Below, in pieces: positions 59,905-64,000 of a stretch of 64,000 nucleotides of DNA (position 1 is its first letter; every line of letters starts with the position of its first letter). A program made the position numbers and the translations under genes. Origin of the DNA: Natrinema saccharevitans (GTDB taxonomy: Archaea > Halobacteriota > Halobacteria > Halobacteriales > Natrialbaceae). The stretch covers positions 2,480,001-2,544,000 of the forward strand of contig NZ_LWLN01000001.1 of the NCBI RefSeq assembly GCF_001953745.1, in the 5' to 3' direction. The notes under the pieces are model-generated. The model did not search any database. It worked only from the letters and a program-made list of their open reading frames with translations, and was not told where the DNA came from.

Positions 59905-60006
59905 CTACCGGCCCGGACACTCCTTGAGCAGGTGTTCGTGATAAACGGCGGTCGGAACCGATTCCCCACAGAGATCACACTCGAGATCGTCGCGGTCGTC
60001 GGTCAC
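59905..60006 (-). CDS. 33-residue zinc-knuckle microprotein
   Basis: A GTG-initiated frame encodes MTDDRDDLECDLCGESVPTA followed by VYHEHLLKECPGR, with C-x2-C, a central His pair and C-terminal Cys, consistent with a C2HC-type zinc knuckle. It is smaller than any usual annotation threshold. Acidic composition and codon use match the host. It is adjacent to the 42-residue protein on the same strand, 81 bases apart, so a joint transcript is plausible. Confidence 0.55.
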   Translation of the reverse strand: MTDDRDDLECDLCGESVPTAVYHEHLLKECPGR

Positions 60007-60162
60007 GCCTCGAGATGAGGCTCGAACGAAAATGGGCGTTTCGACGGACCGACGGCGGCACGAGCTCGAGCCGCCCGGGATCCGTTCGGATCGGTCCGAA
60101 GCCGAGAGAGACTGTCAAACCGTAAACTCGTTTTATTGCCGTCCGCGACGTAGGGGAAGGCG

Positions 60163-60774
60163 GTGAATGAGATGAACAGTATCACAGCAATCACCGGACA
60201 CGGCGAGGGCACGGCCCTCGAGAACGACTGGCAGCGGCTCGCGATCGCAGGGGGGATCGTCGGACTGCTCGGGCTGCTCGCGATGGCCGCGCCGGCAGTA
60301 ACTGGACTCTCGGTCACGCTCGCGTTGGGACTGCTCCTGATCGCGGGCGGGATCGTCCACGCGGGCCACGCGGTCGCGGTGCGGGGCTGGCGCGGCTCGG
60401 TCTGGCAGGCGGCGCTGGCGGTCGTTTCGATCGTCGCCGGAGCGGCGGTCCTCGCGGCTCCGGCCATCGCGCTCGTCACCCTGACGGTCGCGCTCGTTGC
60501 GTATCTGGCCGTCGAGGGTATCGCGGAACTCGTGGCGGCGACGCGGCTACCCGCCTCCCGCGGCCGGACCTCGATCGCCGTCAGCGGCGTCGCCGCGCTC
60601 GTCCTCGCGGGCCTCCTGTGGGCCGGCTTCCCGGCGACCGCCGCGTGGGCGATCGGCCTGCTCGTCGGCGCGAACCTCCTCGTGACCGGGATCGCGATGG
60701 TAGCCGTCGCCGCGGCCGCTCGTCGCCCGCTCGAGGACGTAACCCCGTCTGCGACCGAACCTCGAGGGGCGTGA
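60163..60774 (+). CDS. HdeD/DUF308-like membrane protein
   Basis: A 203-residue protein with six hydrophobic helices in repeats, e.g. IVGLLGLLAMAAPAVTGLSV, VSIVAGAAVLAAPAIALVTLT and VSGVAALVLAGLLWAGFPATA. The pattern matches the HdeD (acid-stress) family. It starts at ATG 60163; ATG 60172 is an in-frame alternative. A TTTTATTG element lies about 31 bases upstream. It may help membrane stress tolerance, but no stress genes are adjacent. Confidence 0.78.
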   Translation: MNEMNSITAITGHGEGTALENDWQRLAIAGGIVGLLGLLAMAAPAVTGLSVTLALGLLLIAGGIVHAGHAVAVRGWRGSVWQAALAVVSIVAGAAVLAAPAIALVTLTVALVAYLAVEGIAELVAATRLPASRGRTSIAVSGVAALVLAGLLWAGFPATAAWAIGLLVGANLLVTGIAMVAVAAAARRPLEDVTPSATEPRGA

Positions 60775-60944
60775 CCCCGGGTCGAACGACGGGACGGCTC
60801 GGACGGTCTCCTGTCAGCCATTGCCGGCGCAACCGCGACTCCGGCGGCGGTTGCGCCGGTACATCGGTACGGCAATCCGTCTCAGTCCGGAATCGGCCGA
60901 CGTTCGCCGTACCGACGGAGTCCGAGCCGCAACTACTTTACTGT

Positions 60945-60960
60945 TTTAGGCAAGCCTAAA
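60945..60960. promoter_or_regulatory. Iron box (DtxR-type operator)
   Basis: TTTAGGC-AA-GCCTAAA is a perfect 7-2-7 palindrome matching the DtxR/IdeR-type iron-box core TTAGGC...GCCTAA. It lies between the TATA-like TACTTTACTG (60934-60943) and ATG 60965, a position suited to repression. Its target includes the DtxR gene 133 bases downstream, suggesting autoregulation. Confidence 0.85.
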
Positions 60961-60964
60961 TCAT

Positions 60965-61096
60965 ATGGACGACGATCCGCGCGGGGATCGCGGGTCGACG
61001 CGGCAGTCCGTCGCGTCGTCACCGGAGACCCGCTCCGCTGTCGCTCGTGAGGCCCGTCAGCGACTCGACCGTACTCGGTCCGCCCGGCGGGGATGA
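60965..61096 (+). CDS. 43-codon frame coupled to the DtxR gene
   Basis: ATG 60965 opens 43 codons (MDDDPRGDRGSTRQSVASS...) directly after the iron box. Its TGA overlaps the dtxR ATG (ATGA). The product is Arg/Ser-rich with no known domain. It is either a translated leader coupling dtxR or a small protein; I cannot tell. Confidence 0.4.
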   Translation: MDDDPRGDRGSTRQSVASSPETRSAVAREARQRLDRTRSARRG

Positions 61097-61479
61097 CGGA
61101 CGCATCCCAGTACCTGCTCGCGTGCTATCACATAGCACGGAAAGAGGGCGAGCCGGTGTCGCCGGGCTCCGTCGCCGACGAACTCGAGCGGTCGCCGTCG
61201 GTCACGACCGAGACGCTCCAGCGCCTCGAGAAGCGAGGGTACGTGCGCTACCAGCCGTACGAGGGAGCGACGCTGACCGAGCGGGGACGCGAGACGGCTG
61301 CCGATCTCCACGAGCGCTACGTCGTCCTGGCGACGTTCTTCCGGGAGGTCCTCGATCTCGCGGAGCCCGACCGCGAGGCGATGGCGCTGGCCGGCAGCGT
61401 CAGTTCGCTCGTGACCGACCGGGTGGCCGAAACGCTGCTCGAGGCCGAGGGCGTGGAAGCGACCGACGTCTCGGTCTGA
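61093..61479 (+). CDS. DtxR-type metal-dependent transcription regulator
   Basis: A 128-residue regulator. The winged helix is SQYLLACYHIARKEGEPVSP, SVADELERSPSVTTETLQRLEKRGYVRYQ, with a wing at PYEGATLTERGRETA. A short dimerisation region follows (HERYVVLATFFREVLDLAEPDRE). It lacks the SH3-like C-terminal domain of longer DtxR proteins. It most resembles haloarchaeal SirR/Idr iron regulators. An iron-box palindrome upstream suggests autoregulation, and dpsA is its likely target. Confidence 0.88.
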   Translation: MTDASQYLLACYHIARKEGEPVSPGSVADELERSPSVTTETLQRLEKRGYVRYQPYEGATLTERGRETAADLHERYVVLATFFREVLDLAEPDREAMALAGSVSSLVTDRVAETLLEAEGVEATDVSV

Positions 61480-61560
61480 CGCAACGATCGAAAGAAAACC
61501 GAAACCGGCGTCGGGAGAGCGATTCGCGAGCGGACGGGAGAAACCCCGTGCGAGCGACCG

Positions 61561-62106
61561 TCAGTTCGTCGCCGACTCGAGGACCAGCGTGTCGTCCTCG
61601 AGGTAGTGTTCGATGTGGTGGGTGTGTTCCTCGATCGTCACGAGCTGTTCGCGGAGCAGTTCGGCGGTGACGTGATCGCCGAGGTTCTCGGCGAGTTCGA
61701 TGTGTTCGCGCGTACTCTCGATGATGTCGCCCATCATCTCGAGGTCGTTGGCCAGCGACGTCCGGATGTCGTATACGTCTTCGTCTTCGGGTTCGACGGT
61801 CGCGTTCTCGGCGAGGGTCGTCATGTTCGCGTGCGGAACGCCGCCGAGCGCCTGCAGTCGTTCGGCGATCTCGTCGGCGGCGTCCTCGACGTCCTCGTAG
61901 ACCTCCTGGAGGAAGACGTGAACGTCGAGGAACTCGGCGCCTTCGACGTTCCAGTGGTGCTTGTGGAGCTGGTGGTAGAGGACGTACGCGTCCGCGAGAT
62001 CGCGGTTGAGCGCCTCGACGATCTGCTCGGCCTTCTCGGGCTCGAGCCTGAGCGCGTTCTCCTCGACGGTACCGGCTTCCTGTTGGACGGACTTCTGAGA
62101 GTTCAT
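61561..62106 (-). CDS. dpsA: Dps-type ferritin (DpsA)
   Basis: A 181-residue Dps protein that stores iron and protects DNA. The di-iron site at the subunit interface is seen in LYHQLHKHHWNVEGAEFLDVH and LQEVYEDVEDAADEIAERL (blocks). DVYDIRTSLANDLEMMGDIIES and EEHTHHIEHYLEDDTLV are haloarchaeal DpsA segments. ATG 62106 (MNSQKSV) is chosen, since MSTQKN-type starts are known in relatives; an ATG at 62136 is the alternative. The promoter has an iron-box-like half-site about 55 bases upstream. Confidence 0.93.
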   Translation of the reverse strand: MNSQKSVQQEAGTVEENALRLEPEKAEQIVEALNRDLADAYVLYHQLHKHHWNVEGAEFLDVHVFLQEVYEDVEDAADEIAERLQALGGVPHANMTTLAENATVEPEDEDVYDIRTSLANDLEMMGDIIESTREHIELAENLGDHVTAELLREQLVTIEEHTHHIEHYLEDDTLVLESATN

Positions 62107-62132
62107 CACAGTAGTCGGTAGGGCACCCACAC

Positions 62133-62170
62133 TCATATAACTTATCTTATGTTTTTCGTATTGCCTAAAA
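62133..62170 (-). promoter_or_regulatory. dpsA promoter with iron-box half-site
   Basis: On the coding strand TTTTAGGCAATACGAAAAAC (62170-62151) contains the half-site TTTAGGCAA plus a degenerate second half. Its TATA-like AAGTTATATGA (62143-62133) lies about 30 bases before ATG 62106. The site lies just upstream of the TATA box, where a regulator could bind. Confidence 0.65.
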
Positions 62171-62247
62171 CCGCGTCGCGGGTACACGGCGATCGTGTCC
62201 GAGTTCCCGTCCCGATCGGCCGGCACCGGGCTAGCGTTGCAGCCACG

Positions 62248-62333
62248 CTATCGTAACAACTGAAACGATTTACACACCGATCGCACGACGACTGTGCGAT
62301 CGGGTGTGCAGGGACCTTCAGTGGCTACTGTAC
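62248..62333. repeat. 86-bp palindromic repeat, copy 2 (degenerate)
   Basis: Identical in length to copy 1 (26338-26423) and sharing CTATCGTA...CTGAAA at the left, GATCGCACGAC in the middle and TTCAG(T/C)GGCTAC at the right. The right arm includes the last codons and stop of the Bat-like gene (62318-62320). Confidence 0.8.
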
Positions 62334-64000
62334 TCGCCGATGACCGACTCGAAGAACTTTCGCTCGGCCGTCCGCAGGTGCTGGTTGAACGTCGCGGGCG
62401 CGATACCGAGGCGCTCGGCGATCTCCTCGCCCGTACTCTCCCGCGGCCAGTCGAAGTAGCCAGCGAAGTAGGCCGTCTCGAGGGCCGCCCGCTGTTTGTC
62501 GGTCAGTTCGTCCGCGAGGATCGACAGCGGGCCGGCGTCGTTGCGCTCGCCCCGTTCGGTGGTCCGCTGGGCGAGGTAGGTCGCGTCGTCGCGCTGGTCC
62601 TGAATGAGTTCGATCATCCGGCGCGTGTCCCGGCCCCGCGGCAGTTCGACGACGAACCGGAACTCGCCGTCGGCGATCGTCGCCGACGCGACGCGACCGC
62701 CGTGGGTCGCGATCGTCTCGAACAGCGACACCGCCGCCGGAGCGACGAGTTCGAACTCGAGTTCGTCGCGCCTGACCGAGAGGAACCGAACGTTGCCGAT
62801 CCCGTCGGTGTCGTCGATGCTGTCTTCGAACTCCTCCTGTGAGACGCCGCGTGCCGTGCCGTATGCCAACAGCGCCTCGCCGCCGCCGACCAGCTGTTCG
62901 AACTCGATCGTACACGACTCCCCCGCCGAGAGTTCGACCAGTTCCTCCGCCATGTCCTCGACGCGGAACTCGAGTTCGACGACGGCGTCGCTGACGAGGG
63001 CGTCCTTGCGTTCGATCGCCGTGATCGCGTGGGCGATAACGTCGCCGGTCCGGGCGAGGACCTCGGTCTCGGCCCCCACGAACGCCCGCGGCGACGACGA
63101 GTAGACGTTCAACACGCCGTAGACGAGATCCTCGTGGACGATCGGGACCGCGGCCGACGACCGGTAACCGCGAGAGCGTGCGGCCTCCCGCCACGGTCCG
63201 AACGCCGGATCCGCCTGCGCGTCGTTCATGACCTGCACCTCGCCGGTCCGGACGGCCGTCCCGGCCGGTCCCCGTCCGGCCTCGTCGTCCTCGTCGACGG
63301 AGACGTCGATCTCGTCGAGGTAACCCTCCTCGACGCCGGCGGCCGCCTTCGGCACGACGCGGTCGCTGCCCGGATTGACGCCGCCGATCCACGCGAACCG
63401 GTAAGCGTCGGAGTCGGCGAGCCGATCGCAGACCTGCTGCTCGAGTTCCGTGCGCGTCTCGGTCGTGATCACCGCGTGACCGATGTCGTGGCCGATCCGA
63501 TTGAGGCGGTTCAGCGCCTCGAGTTGCTCGCGTTGTTGGCGGCGCTGTCGCTCCTGATGGGCGCGCTCGATCGCGTGATGGATCGTTCGCACCAGCAGTT
63601 CGCTGGTCACCTCGTCCTTGACGAGGAAGTCCTGTGCGCCCCGCTGGATCGCCTTGACCCCGACCTGCTGGTCGCGGACGCCGGTCAGCACGACGATCGG
63701 CGTCTCGCCGGTCTCCTCGTGGACCGTCTCGAGGGTCTCGAGTCCCTCGCTGTCGGGGAGGTTCAGATCGAGCAACACGACGTCGGTCGGGTCGGCCTCG
63801 GCGGTCGCGAGTCCGTCCTCGAGGCGGGTTTCGCGGTCGATCTGGGGAGCCCCGCGGGCCGCGTCGCCGGGGCTGACCCGCTGGGCCAACTCCTCGGTGT
63901 CCCGGAGCATCTCCTGGATCAACCGGGCGTCTCCGGGGTTGTCCTCGATCAGGAGGACGCGGAGGGAATCGGCCGCGTCGCCCTCTCTACCCGCCTCCGC
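62318..64000 (-). CDS. Receiver-GAF-Bat (bacterio-opsin activator type) HTH regulator, 5' part beyond window
   Basis: The frame is open to the window edge, so only 560 C-terminal residues are visible. The N-terminal receiver domain shows RVLLIEDNPGDARLI, the phospho-acceptor Asp in DVVLLDLNLPDSEG and a Lys in FLVKDEVTSE. A GAF domain follows, then a bacterio-opsin activator middle region and an HTH_10 domain with LTDKQRAALETAYFAGYFDWPRESTGEEIAERLGIAPATFNQHL (seen in blocks). It probably activates target genes in response to signals through phosphotransfer. Its last five codons come from a repeat sequence. Confidence 0.9.
   Translation of the reverse strand, partial: AEAGREGDAADSLRVLLIEDNPGDARLIQEMLRDTEELAQRVSPGDAARGAPQIDRETRLEDGLATAEADPTDVVLLDLNLPDSEGLETLETVHEETGETPIVVLTGVRDQQVGVKAIQRGAQDFLVKDEVTSELLVRTIHHAIERAHQERQRRQQREQLEALNRLNRIGHDIGHAVITTETRTELEQQVCDRLADSDAYRFAWIGGVNPGSDRVVPKAAAGVEEGYLDEIDVSVDEDDEAGRGPAGTAVRTGEVQVMNDAQADPAFGPWREAARSRGYRSSAAVPIVHEDLVYGVLNVYSSSPRAFVGAETEVLARTGDVIAHAITAIERKDALVSDAVVELEFRVEDMAEELVELSAGESCTIEFEQLVGGGEALLAYGTARGVSQEEFEDSIDDTDGIGNVRFLSVRRDELEFELVAPAAVSLFETIATHGGRVASATIADGEFRFVVELPRGRDTRRMIELIQDQRDDATYLAQRTTERGERNDAGPLSILADELTDKQRAALETAYFAGYFDWPRESTGEEIAERLGIAPATFNQHLRTAERKFFESVIGEYSSH

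Noticed and set aside
1-64000. tRNA, rRNA or CRISPR features
   Set aside because: I looked for T-loop-like GGTTC(A/G)A stretches paired with acceptor arms and for regularly spaced direct repeats and found none that fold or repeat properly.

Overview
The window reads as chromosomal DNA of a haloarchaeon (class Halobacteria, probably near Natrialbales genera such as Natrinema or Haloterrigena; the genus is an inference). The base composition is GC-rich, the proteins are very acidic, and Tat-type signals, leaderless promoters and PGF-CTERM anchoring are present. Diagnostic genes include CetZ, HerA/NurA, CofC/CofG/CofH, archaeosine enzymes, TrkA with RAM proteins, DpsA and a Bat-like regulator. 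No rRNA, tRNA, CRISPR array or intact insertion sequence was seen.

Layout. 1-10.9 kb: 3' end of PEP synthase, small membrane and DNA-binding proteins, a Vms1-type peptidyl-tRNA hydrolase, a DgcN/DgcA-like pair (D-glutamate or dipeptide epimerisation), and a frameshifted Tat-secreted protein. 10.9-22 kb: PspA, ArsR-like regulators, an M23 metallopeptidase, HerA helicase, a cohesin-like surface protein and NurA nuclease. 22-31.4 kb: GpmI, a Na/Ca exchanger, MetY, TrkA between two RAM-domain proteins, thymidylate kinase, and a hairpin-crowded intergenic region. 31.4-41 kb: cetZ-cofC-cofG, an AT-rich patch with a tiny membrane protein, a deaminase, an SDR enzyme, a cyclase-family hydrolase, cofH and purC. 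41-52.4 kb: an MFS transporter, a ubiquitin-like protein, acetamidase/formamidase, PurU, PurS/PurQ and a large multi-PAS/GAF histidine kinase. 52.5-59.7 kb: archaeosine genes (raSEA, tgtA, arcS) with a TRAM protein and a PGF-CTERM protein. 60-64 kb: an HdeD-like protein, an iron-box-controlled DtxR regulator, DpsA, and a Bat-type regulator running off the right edge.

Pathways. Coenzyme F420 synthesis (cofC, cofG, cofH), purine synthesis (purC, purS, purQ, purU), archaeosine tRNA modification, double-strand-break end processing (herA, nurA) and iron storage and regulation (dtxR, dpsA) are each represented by several genes. Small zinc-finger proteins of 33-90 residues are unusually frequent.

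Most interesting signal. A family of short perfect hairpins, mostly with C-GNA-G triloops, crowds the 27.75-28.33 kb intergenic region and also sits in frame inside purC and herA, where in both cases the GTA-loop arm encodes Glu-Arg-Ser-Ser. It resembles an ORF-invading palindromic element. A separate 86-bp palindrome occurs twice (26.3 and 62.2 kb), and one copy supplies the last codons and stop of the Bat-like gene.
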